DNA from: Vanrija pseudolonga | Lineage: Eukaryota; Basidiomycota; Tremellomycetes; Trichosporonales; Trichosporonaceae | NCBI RefSeq assembly: GCF_020906515.1 | Contig: NC_085849.1 | Span: 3,782,001 to 3,846,000, forward strand | Length of the DNA stretch: 64,000 nucleotides | Reading direction: 5' to 3' | Shown here: positions 1 to 10,266 of the stretch, in pieces | How positions within the stretch are numbered: the stretch's first letter is position 1 | How the letters are laid out: each line of letters begins with the position of its first letter | Notes under the pieces: model-generated | Databases searched by the model: none | What the model was told of the DNA's origin: nothing | The model's input: the letters and a program-made list of their open reading frames with translations, nothing else | Position numbers and translations under genes: made by a program

Positions 1-2577
1 CGTGCTTGCTTGCTTACATGGGCCCCGACGGCCATGTCGACAGCGCCGAACGAGGCAAACTGGTCCTGCGCACGCCACGCCGTCAAGCGACTCCGTCCAG
101 CTCGTTTTGCCGAAGTCCTTCTCGCTGGCGCACCGGTAAGATGGTGGCCGGTGTCGATGGGGGAATGTTTGGTACGGACAACTACCGCTGTAAGGAGGAC
201 GGCTGGGGGAATGTTGTTCAAGATCACTCGTGTTGTGTTGATTGCCGAGGTGGGGAGGTGGGGAGGCGACCGGCCTCCGGAGGCCGTGGGCCGGGGCCCT
301 CGTACAGCATGTGGATCTGCGGCTTGTCAGAGCGGCGGTGAGGATGAAGAGGTGAAGTGTGGTGGAGATTGGAGTAAAGGGGAGATGAGAGAAGGGGCCA
401 CTTGGGCAGGGTCGGCTTGCCGCGCAGCCGAGTCACTGAGCCACTCGCCCAGCTACCCAACGACACGCACGTCCACAATCCTCATCTACTGTACAAACAC
501 GACTGTACACATACACGCACATAGATAGATCGTGCAAGCGACAACATCTTCGTGCACGGAATACGCCGAAGTAACCGGCTGACGACGACGACGAGACCGT
601 CCACACCGCCTGGCCCGAGTTTCCGCCCAGCCGATACGCCACACGTCGTACCGGCATACCGCATCAGGGAGCCCCCATCGCCTCAACGACCTCACCGAGG
701 ACTACACCGAGATCATCGAAAGGTGGGGAAGGTGGGGCCCTTCCGCTCGCGACTGGCCTTGTTGCTCGGAGGACTGCCGGCCGGGCGTGAACTCTCGGCG
801 CCGGTGTGCCCAAAGGCTTGGCCAGGTCCGCCGTGGCCCCGCGAGTGGGGGTACAGCCATGTCCGTGGCCAGGTCGATGAGCTGGTGATTGGTAAGCAGT
901 TTCGGACGGTCCCGACGATGATGACGCTTGAGACGTGTACTTCGCACGTCGACTGTGGGCTTCTAGCATGTCGCGTTCTCCCCCTCCCTCAGTTGCAGAA
1001 AAGGAGGTGAGTGGTGCGTGAGTGTTGTCAGCTGCCAGCGACAAGTCAACCGTACATACGCGTGCCACATTGGACTCCTCTACATTGACAGTACTGAACA
1101 GAGACTACGTGGCGGCTCTTCCTCGATTAAGTGTATGGCGGCAGTTTCACAGGCATACCGATGGGTCATGAAGAACACCTGTCCTGACCTCGCCCCGCTC
1201 ATAAGACTGCACTCTCATGGCCTCAAGCAAGCGTCACCAGGTGACTGCAACTCCCATGGGGCACAACCCATGCTCGCACTCAACCCATGGGGACGGAAAC
1301 CCACAACACCGATGAAAGCTGCCCCGACTCCTGTTCTCCGGGTCACGTTGGCAACAACACTCACACGAATGGCGCAACTTCCCCCCGCCACATAGCGCTC
1401 GGGCGACCTTGGCCGCAGCGCAGTATTATTCGCCACCCAGCCCTCCCACGACCAGCACACACAACGCAGTATCGTGTCCTGCGGGCAACGCCGGAGATAG
1501 CCCCCAGTGTCTGGCTCCCAACGACTTCCGAAGCCGCCACACGCCGCGGGGTGACCGAAATAGCCCCAGCCAGCGCCGTGGCTTATCAAAACTCCTTTTT
1601 GTATTCCGGACTGCCGCATCTACGCGAGGCTAGACACGCGATCTAGAGGCCCCGGCGTTCGCTTGCGTGGGCTACGGGGGCCCATCGCTCGCTTAGCGTC
1701 GTTGGAGATGATATCGAACGACGACCAGAGTGGTGGGCGAGTGTCCTGGGCGAGCTGCGATCTGGAGTGTCGCGGCTCCTGGCATGAGCGCGTTTGGCGG
1801 CCTACCTCGCGGGGACCGGGCGGGTGGCCAGCCCCGCGAGCGCCGTGTCCAAGTCCGATGCTGGCTCCGGTGCGCGGCTACCTCACTGTCAGCGCGCAGC
1901 TCGTACATCGGCCCGGCGTCCGTGGAGGGAGGCACGAAGATTTTCGATTTCGTGAGTCAACCCACTCCCAGTCACCCTTGCATCGCCCTCGTCGCCCACC
2001 TCCCTCCTTCCTCATCCCGGTGATTTCTCATCGGGTCGCTCGGTCTCTCATTAGCACTCATACCGCCGGCCCAATCCCATGTGGGCCGTGGTGTGCCAGC
2101 GCGCAGGCCTAGAGTGATGTCAAACTCAGGGACGGAACAAGGTCCCTGTGGATTATCTGACCTTTTGGACTCGTATTTGCGATGGCACTCGAATCTGCGC
2201 CGATATCCTGAGCGCTAGGTCGTGCCGAGTCGCGGTGCACAACACACTCGGTATAAGCGAAAGCGCCAGAGGCAGTAGACTGGCCCCGTCGCTATACCGG
2301 GCTCCCGAGACCGAGGGTGTGGCCGTGGGCTGTGGCTGTGGGCTGTGGGCGGGCGGGGTACAGGCCGTCCGGGCCAATTTGCATTCGTTCATTCGTTCGG
2401 ACGGCGATTGCGGAGGTCGCCAGGTGGCCTGTCATGGGCCCCGCGCGAGCTCGCTTGGAAAAGTTGGGAGTCCAGTTGCCGGGAGATAGCGCTGCGCGCT
2501 GCTGATATAAGGAGGGAGGGAGGAGACGAGGTCGAGGAAAGCAGTATCATACCCCCCTCATCATCATCATCACCACC
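1..2577. other. Left-edge region without a supportable gene
   Basis: No reading frame here resembles a known family. The first 200 bases are open on both strands with GC-rich third positions. One minus-strand frame stays open to the window edge and ends near base 18 in a GTAAGC donor-like word, so a gene lying mostly outside the window to the left cannot be excluded. The longer apparent ORFs (10-528, 552-1010, 1663-2112 on the plus strand; 664-1068 on the minus) have erratic codon use and no recognisable motif. The last few hundred bases should hold the promoter and leader of the permease at 2578. Short tandem words such as TGTGGGC repeats near 2320-2355 are the only local structure I see. 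Confidence 0.5.
2504..2510 (+). promoter_or_regulatory. TATA-like element of the APC permease gene
   Basis: The word GATATAA lies 68 bases upstream of the permease start codon, a spacing suited to a fungal TATA box, and is followed by a purine-rich then CAT/CAC-rich leader. A TATA element fits a nutrient-regulated transporter; most housekeeping genes in this window show none that I noticed. This is inferred from the sequence word and its position only. Confidence 0.45.
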
Positions 2578-4304
2578 ATGGCCGAGAACGAGAAAGGCCC
2601 CTACTCGCATGCCGTCGTCAACGAGAGTATCAAGCGCGAGCAGCACGGCACTGGGCCGTTTGAGAACGTCCACGATGCCGAGCGCGCCCAGGGCACCGAC
2701 CCGAACAGGCAGTTCCACTTCCTCTCGCTGAGTGCGTCGCCGCCTTTGGCCCAACTAACCCCCCAGTCGGACTCGCGTACGCCATCCTCAACTCGTGGAC
2801 GGCAATGGCCACTTCCCTCTCCATCGCGCTCCCATCCGGTGGCCCCGTCGCCGTCATCTGGGGCATCGTCCCCTCCTTCCTCGGCAACCTGGCCATGGCT
2901 GCGTCGCTCGCCGAGATGTAAGTGGCGCTGGCACCGTCATCCAGCCTGATCCCGCTCACACGACACAGCTGCCACGTCTACCCCACCTCCGGAGGCCAGT
3001 ACCACTGGTCTGCGATCCTCGCGCCGGCCGAGCACTCGGCGTGGATCTCGTGGGTGTGCGGCTGGTTTGCTACGTCTGGGTGGATCGCACTCGTCGGCAC
3101 CGCCGGCTCGCTCGCCGGCTCCCTCATCACCGGCGTGATCGCGCTCCAGAACGACAGCTACGTCCAGAAGCCTTGGAACGTCTTCCTCATCTACACGGGC
3201 TACACGCTCATCGCGATGGCCGTCAACATCTGGGCCCTGCCTATCCTCCCGCGCCTCAACCAGGCCGCCATCTTCTGGTCGCTCATCGGCGCCGTGGTCA
3301 TTCTCATCACCTGCCTCTCGCGCTCGGCGGGCAACTTTGCCTCGCCCAAGTTCGTCTTCACCGAGTTCATCAACGAGACGGGTTGGCCGAACGGCATCGC
3401 TTGGATCCTCGGCCTCCTCCAGTCGTGCTTCGGCCTCACGGGCTACGACGCCGTCTCGCACATGGTCGAGGAGATGCCCGAGCCCCACAAGTACGCTCCC
3501 CGCGTCATGATCCTCGCCGTGTGCATCGGTGCCGGTTCGTCCTTCATCTTCCTCATCTGCCTCCTCTTCTGCATCAAGGACATTGCCGACGTCAACACCT
3601 CGGCTGCTGGCCCCCTCCTCGCCGCCATCTACCAGGGCACCAACTCCAAGGTCGCCGCCACCTGCCTCCAGATGTTCCCCATTGTCTGCATGTTCTTCAC
3701 CGCCCAGGGCCTCATGACCGCCTCGTCGCGCATGACCTACGCCTTCGCCCGTGACGGCGGCATGCCCTTCTCCAAGCTCTTCTCGCGCATGAACTCGAAC
3801 GGTGTCCCCGTCCCCGCCGTCCTCCTCAACACGGTCCTTGTCATCATCTTCGGCTGTGTCTACCTCGGTTCCAGCGCCGCTCTCAACGCCATTCTTTCGT
3901 CGTCCGTCGTCTCGCTCAACATCTCGTACTGTGTCCCCATTGCCATCGTTGTCATCCGCGGCCGTGGCATCCTCCGCCCGCCCTCCCTCCCCGAGCCGAC
4001 CTTCACCCTTGGCCCCATCCTCGGCCCCATCTGCAACATCTTCGGCCTCATCTTCACTGCCGTCACCACCGTCTTCTTCCTCTTCCCCCCCGCCATCCCC
4101 GCCACCGGCTCGAGCATGAACTACGCCGTGGCCGTCTTCTTCATCGTCGGTATCATCTCTGCCATCACCTGGTTCACCCAGGGCCGCAAGGACTTCATCG
4201 GTCCCCGCGACCTCGGCGCCCTGCTCGAGCTCGCCCGCACAGAGGTCGCACCCAACGCCCGCCAGGGCAAGCACGCGACCACCATCGTCGAAGAGAGCGA
4301 TTAG
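2578..4304 (+). CDS. Amino-acid/GABA/choline-type APC permease
   Basis: The product is a polytopic plasma- or vacuolar-membrane transporter of the APC superfamily, in the fungal amino acid/choline transporter group that includes Uga4 and Hnm1. I model three exons with introns 2732-2766 and 2918-2968, giving 546 residues, the usual family length. The hydrophilic N-tail (about 50 residues) is followed by the first membrane segment with the family-typical SWTAMATSLSIALPSGGP stretch, where the helix breaks at substrate-binding glycines. The conserved YPTSGGQYHW segment follows directly after intron 2, then about ten further hydrophobic segments. A late SSRMTYAFARDGGMPFS motif is also typical of this group. 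The first intron is only 35 nt and contains CTAAC seven bases before the acceptor. The start is the first ATG after a CAT/CAC-rich leader. Substrate is not predictable from sequence; GABA, choline or a basic amino acid are all possible. Confidence 0.93.
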
Positions 4305-4953
4305 TGTAATCAATGTGCCACATTCATAGTTGCCACAGACCGCAATGGTTGTGTAGAGTAGGGCTTTGGGCCTGCATATGGATAGAATCTTAATCTTGCA
4401 AGCGGAACGGAGCATGGCCCAGTACTAGAGAACTCACATCCCCATGGCTGTGCAACTAACCCGCCCAGAACCCGACAACACGGCCCATGTCGCCAAGCTC
4501 GCCCCGCCCCCCGGGATTAGCCAACAGACTCGCCATTCCTTATCACCGGCTGCACCGGAGCATGCATAGCCGACGAATGGCATACGCATACGCCCCGATG
4601 CAGCCCCACGCGGCCCCATTCCCCAAGACGACAGACTGCAGCTGGTTGGTGCGTAGACGTCGACGACGACACGCAGGCGCATTCCAGTCGTGAAAAGATG
4701 AAATCCACAAAAGGTCAGATAATCTTCAAAAAGGTCAGATTTCTTGTCAGGGCCGTTGGTAATCGGGTTGATCAAAGTATTTAGGGAACTCCGATCTCCA
4801 GGTGGCGGAAGGGGCTTGTCAGGGGGGGCCGTCGGCGGACTTTCGGAGGTCGGTTCAGGTCGGATTGAGCACCGATTGATACGCCGAGGTCGGTGCGGCA
4901 TGGCAGGCAGGGTGTAAATGCAATACATACAACCAGTGGTCCCAATGATAATG
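4305..4953. other. Convergent intergenic region with a 12-bp direct repeat
   Basis: This stretch lies between two stop codons and should hold the 3' untranslated regions and terminators of the permease (+) and the AKL-ending protein (-). No coding frame with family signal is present. Two copies of AAAAGGTCAGAT, at 4709-4720 and 4729-4740, repeat at a 20-bp period; their role is unknown. Confidence 0.6.
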
Positions 4954-6903
4954 CTAGAGCTTGGCGACAGCGTCGGCATCGGCGCCTCCGCCGTTGAATC
5001 GCCTTCTCCAGCGCTGCCACCACTCGATACCGTACTGCCTCGACTCGTCGGGGATCTCCTTCATGATGACTTGGAAGGCTGTCGACGCAGCCTCGAGGCG
5101 CGTGTCGGACCCCGGCTTGGTAGAGAGGATAAGCTGGGCAATGTTTTCGAGATACTCGGGGATGTCCGGGCCAGGGATGTACGGGATAAGTTCGATGCGA
5201 ATGATACGAACTGCATCCTTCGCGTCGTCGGCTTCAAAGTTGGCGTCTTCAATCTGCTTCACCACAGTTGCCGTCAGGGCCGGCGAACGACGCGACGCCG
5301 CCTTGACGACAGTTGGGTACGCCGTCTTGAGCTGATCGGGAGCAATTGAGCCGTCCCCAGTCTGCTTGATCAGGCCGTGGGCGAGGATGTGAACCAGAGC
5401 ATCGACGAACGGTCCCTGGTTTGGCTCGGACAGCGCGGTTTCGGACGCGGCATCGACGAGCACCAGAAGGAAGGCGTAGGAAGCTTCAAAGCTTGCCTTG
5501 TGTTGAGGTCGTACCATATACCTACGCCATTAGCGCGTGGGCTACAGGACACACATACTTCTCAGCAAGAGGAAGGATCGTATCCCTCACTGCCCGGGCG
5601 TCCACGAGATGAATCAGTTGCTCGGCCACGGTCAAGATGAACGTCGCCAAGGACTCTGATACCTCAGATATAGGTCCCTTGCCGCGGACGGCTCTGAACG
5701 TATCGCTCACGCCCTTGCCGCCACCAAGACCGACGATGACGTCGAGCGAGCCGTACAGGACCTTGTCGTGCTGTTCCAATCCAGAGTCATTGTCCTCGGT
5801 GATGGCCGAGAAGCGCGACAGAATCAAGATGATCAACTCGGTATGAGTGAGAATCAACTCCTCCGACAGCAGCCGTTGTGATGGGTCGAGCATGAATTGC
5901 ACGACGGGCCAGCTGATATCCAGCAACGAGGACAGCGATGACTTTCGGCGCTCCCATTCTGGACGGCAGGTCAGCACTGTATCACGTCCCACACATGACC
6001 ACTCACCTGTGCTCTCCTTCTTTAGGTCGACAGCGCGCTTATTCAAGTCCTGGGCCACCTCGTACATCCGGAACGTGAATGCCCGCGCCGCCTGCCAAGC
6101 GTACTGCTGGCTCGTGGGCCCACCCTTGAAGAGCGCCGAGATTGCAATAGACAGTCCACGGGAAAGGTTTGCAACCTTTTGCGTGTCGACGACCGAGGGG
6201 TAGATCTCCAACGACGACTTGTCCAGCGCAAAGCCGAGACCCGAGAAGATGGCGACATGGAGGAAGGGCATGATCTCCTGCGCTGGTCAGTCACAGTCAC
6301 CACTCCACAACCCACCTTAAGATTCAGAGCCCTCAGCCTCGCCGCATCAACATGAGGTGCGACATCGGAAAAGAACTTGACCGCATCCTTGCTCTTGGCG
6401 TCAAAGGCGTCCGACATCGCGATAACCAGCTCCTCCTCGAGGTCCACGCGCTGCTTGGCCCAATCGATGCCCGTGACGTCGTCGAGCCCTTGGAGCAGGC
6501 CAGTGAGGAATACCAGTCGCCTCTCCTCTGCCCCTTCGACCTTGTGCACATCGTCCTGGATCTGCGCGAGCCAGGCCTGGGCGTCCTTATCGAGGACATT
6601 GCGGCGCCAGAAGGTGTCTTTGGAGGTCTTGCGAAGCGCGGTGACCTTGGTGGGGACCGCGGAGCGCACACACTCACGTACGGCATCTGGCTTGACGGTA
6701 GCCCAGAGCGAGGTGGATGTGAGAATGTCGTCGACGAACGTGTCTAGCTGTTCATCTTTGAGCGAGCCGATGAAGTGTGTAAGCGCCCCCTTGACTGTTG
6801 CTGAAGGGATGGTGATGGGGTCGGGGGAGCGGAGGACGTGGATGAAGGGCTCGAGAACGGCTTGGAGTGCCTGGTCTTCCCGTGTCGAGGACATTTCTGC
6901 CAT
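4954..6903 (-). CDS. Alpha-helical protein with C-terminal AKL (PTS1), possible Pex8-type peroxin
   Basis: Four exons (introns 5522-5558, 5959-6006, 6278-6315) give a 608-residue protein. All junctions have GT-AG ends and keep frame, and the first donor read from the 3' side is a textbook GTATGT. The protein is largely alpha-helical with no clear signal peptide or membrane span, and it ends in Ala-Lys-Leu immediately before the stop, a canonical type 1 peroxisomal targeting tripeptide. The fungal peroxin Pex8 is a helical-repeat protein of about 600-700 residues that itself carries a PTS1 (SKL or AKL) and links the docking and RING complexes inside the peroxisome. Length, helical character and tail all match. 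I do not see a diagnostic motif, so the Pex8 assignment is inference; the PTS1 is direct observation. It shares a 271-bp divergent promoter with the G-patch gene at 7175. Confidence 0.85.
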
Positions 6904-7174
6904 TGTAGAGAGTGAGAGTGATGGAGAATGTTGAGATGGAGACTAGTTTGCATGGGGCGGATGTTTGCAACTGGTTTCCACGGCTATGACCGTCGCCGAG
7001 TGGACCGGCCGGCCGGCGCGTACTTACTTGGTTGACTGGTGGCGACGGCTTTGTGACACGGAATCATTTGATAATCCAAGTCGATGACCTCCACCAGCAA
7101 CAAGTAGCCAAGTCTGCCAACAACAGTTCAACCTTGGCCTGCATCTCTCTTGTCTTGCCAAACGACTCGTCGAC
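6904..7174. promoter_or_regulatory. Divergent promoter region
   Basis: Only 271 bp separate the start codons of the AKL-ending protein (-) and the G-patch protein (+), so both promoters and leaders must fit here. I see no TATA box. The sequence includes a GGCCGGCCGGCG palindromic GC-rich core near 7008-7019. Shared regulation is possible but unproven. Confidence 0.5.
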
Positions 7175-10066
7175 ATGACTTCGAGGCTCAAGCACAAGCT
7201 TGAGCTCGAAAATGTCAACCTCAAGAGCGCTTATCTGAACGAATCATTTGTACAGGTGGGTTCTCAGTTGCTCTCGAACTCAAGGCCCGACACTAACTCC
7301 ACAGATTGGCACCCCGCTGCCCGCGCTCGCCGAGTCCAAGAGGGACAAGCAGGAATACGTGCCGCTATGGGAACAAGAGGTAAGAAGACTTGTGGTTTAG
7401 ACCTAACACGCAGGTCCGCGATGAGAAAGGCCGCCGCCGCTTCCACGGCGCCTTTACGGGCGGCTTCTCGGCCGGCTACTTCAATACAGTGGGCTCGAAG
7501 GAAGGTGGGTCGCGTCCTCGACTCTATGGCACGACTACTCACAGACCAAGGATGGGCACCCCAATCTTTCAGGTCGTCGCGGAACAATCGAGCCTCACAT
7601 TCCCAGCGCGTCGAGGACTTCATGGACGAGGAAGACCTCGCCCAGATAAACGATGATCGCCAGCTCCAGAACACGGAGACGTTCCGCAACGATCCGTTCG
7701 CGGGCACCCAGAGCCTTGAGGGCCAGTCGTGAGTGCATGATGTCAGTTCAACTCTAACCCCTCAGGATGTCGTCTGCTCTCGAGAGCCTCGTGATCCCGG
7801 CCCAGGCATCGATCGGGCAGAAACTCCTCCAGAAGCTAGGATGGCGACCAGGACAGGGGATTGGTCCTCGAGTGACACTACGAAAGCTGCGGATCCAGGA
7901 AGGAAAGATTGGAAAGCTGCGCGTGGGCATGGACGTCGACCCCGAGGATGGAGGCGAGGCGAGCAAGCACACCTATGCCCCGAGGGACACGAGGCTTCTG
8001 ACCTTCTCCGCCAAGGACGATAAGGAGGGCCTGGGGTACGAGAAGGGGCGCGGTATGGGACGGCTGCCGGCGAAGCGTGGCGGTGAGTTGCTCAATGCGG
8101 CTTGATCAGCAACTGATGCCCGCAGTGTATGGTGCTGGGCCTGGTGAAGACGACGAAGATGACCCGTATGGCGTAGGCGGCGCGGACGATGCGCGACACT
8201 ATGCCTTCGACAACGGCGAGGAGGACGACGACACATTTGTTATGGGCGGCCCTACACCACAACCTGGGAGCAGCAAGAAGAGCCAGGCGGACGCCAATCA
8301 CTGGCATGATGGACGGAGGGTGCTCGAGGGGTTCGAGCTGGACCCACTCGGTGTCCCAACGGACAAGTGGTGAGTGAGCTCGTGGATGTCTTGCCGGCCT
8401 CAGCTCACTCGACAGGTTTGCCTTCCCTGATATCCCAGAAGACTGGCACCCCCGTCCTGCCAGAGTCTGGGGCACGACTCGGAAGTTTGACGACAGTACG
8501 GCCCCTGTCGTCGAGCAAGAGGTCATTCGCGGAGCACCTGGACGACCACTCACGCATGAGCAGGTGAGTGGCGGTGCCTGCACGGGGACGAGAGACTGAA
8601 GCTAACTCAAATAGCGCGGAGCGGCCCTCGGCGAACAACCCCGGGTCTCCGAGGCCAAGTCGGTCTTCGAGTACATCTCTGAGAAGGACAGGGAGCGATT
8701 GGCAGCCTTTGCTGCGGCTGCCAAGGCTGGTACAGCTCCGCCACCGCCATTGTCTCTTGAAGCAGAGCCTGAACTGCCGCCAGAGCGCGCCACCGAGGTT
8801 GTCATCCCTCCACTATCGCCACGCACCGCATCTGCAGCCCTTCAAGGCTTCATGCCATATCAGGATGAGCCGGAGAAGCAGGAACGATACCGGTCGTACC
8901 TCACATCGCAGACGCACAACACCAAACATCCCAACCCCCAGCTTTTGCCCTCCACGAAGCTCGACGCCATCAACAAGGAGCTGCAGGACTTTGCGCAATC
9001 GGCGCGCATCTTCCGCCCGATGTCGTACGCCATGTCCTCACGGTTTACTTCTGGGAGCGCATCTCTTGCCGCATCAGACATGAAGCAGGCCAAACCTGGA
9101 CTGCACATCTTTGATGCGTCCAAGGGTGCGTCGCTCACGTTTACGAAGCCTGAGAACACGGAGATCGAGGTCAAGAAAGACCTGACGCCACGGGAACAAG
9201 CTGCGCAAGATGGAAAGCACGGTCAGATGACCCGTATCGTCAAGGACTTCTACCCCGTCAAGCTTGTGTGCAAGCGATTCCACGTCGCCGACCCGCATCC
9301 CGAGGGACCTCCCGAAGGTAGTGGCGCATCAACACCAAGCGGCACTCGTCCCCTCAGCGAACTGCCTTTGCCCAAAAACGACGCCTCTTTCGAGTCTCGC
9401 TTCACCCACCAGGGAGAGCCCGACCGGGACGACTCACCGCCTCCGCCTGAAACGACCGAGCGTGTGCCGCGGTCCATTGCGGAAGTCGGCATGGCAGACG
9501 ACGCCAACCAGGGCCGCGACACCCTTACCTACACAAAGCCCAGCATCGACATCTTCAAGGCCATCTTTGCGGATGACAGCGATGATGACGATGAGGATGA
9601 GGCTTCAAGTAAGCCGGCAGTGAAGGTTACGGTGTCGGAGGAGAAGCCTAAAGACCCATATCCGGTCGTCGAGGAGAAGCCGGTCGACTACAACACCTTC
9701 AAGCCTGTGTTCCGTTCTGCAGCCGCAGAAGACAAAGACAAGGATGCCGACAAGGCACAGAAGAAGAAGGATAAGAAGGACAAGAAGAAGCGGAAGGGTG
9801 TGCTGTCGTTTGATGTTGGGGACGAGGGAGAGGAGACGGCGCCGAGGGAGAAGCCGAAGAAGAAGTCCAAGTTGGGTCGTGCCGATGTCGACAAAGGCGA
9901 GTGGGTGGAGAAGGCGCCTGTGGCAGCTCCGCCTGCTGTCGCTCCTACGGTCGCCCCCGCGGACCCGCTCCCAGCTTCTCGGTCCGGCTCGTCATCACCA
10001 ACCAAAGGTGGGCCCGCCTATTCATTCATCTCGCGTGGACGCAAGGGAGCTGCCGACTTTATGTAG
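7175..10066 (+). CDS. GPATCH1: G-patch spliceosomal protein, GPATCH1/TGH family
   Basis: This is a nuclear RNA-processing factor of the GPATCH1 (TOUGH in plants) family, which associates with late spliceosomes. Eight exons (introns 7256-7304, 7380-7413, 7505-7550, 7729-7765, 8083-8125, 8370-8415, 8564-8614) give 861 residues. The N-terminal DUF1604-type region is very clear: [23 protein letters not shown]..., then [20 protein letters not shown] followed by EGWAP, then EDFMDEEDL. The G-patch follows at about residues 155-178 ([20 protein letters not shown]). The C-terminal half is charged, with an acidic [10 protein letters not shown] run, a [12 protein letters not shown] basic block near residue 775, and a final [11 protein letters not shown] tail. 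For the third intron I chose the CCAAG acceptor because it restores the family's KEGW spelling; an upstream CACAG acceptor would add three residues. The tandem neighbour is another splicing-linked gene. Confidence 0.95.
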
Positions 10067-10266
10067 GATATGTAGCATGATCATTTATAGACTCTCATCA
10101 CAATCTTGCATGGTCATCCATCACAAAGTGGCCGTCTCATAGAGTGAGCCGCACATTTGCTCCCGTTGCCACAACCGAACCTGAAAGTCGCCACCTACAT
10201 GTAAAGTCAAGTTGGTTGCCCTTGTCGCCTGCATCTCGCTGTTTACACTTCTTCCCAACCGCCATC

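Noticed and set aside
10-528. 172-codon plus-strand ORF at the left edge
   Set aside because: Erratic codon use after base 150, several competing frames on both strands and no recognisable family.
2937-4415. 492-codon minus-strand ORF of acidic character opposite the APC permease
   Set aside because: Shadow of the strongly C-ending codons of the permease; composition is repetitive Asp/Glu/Gly without family motifs.
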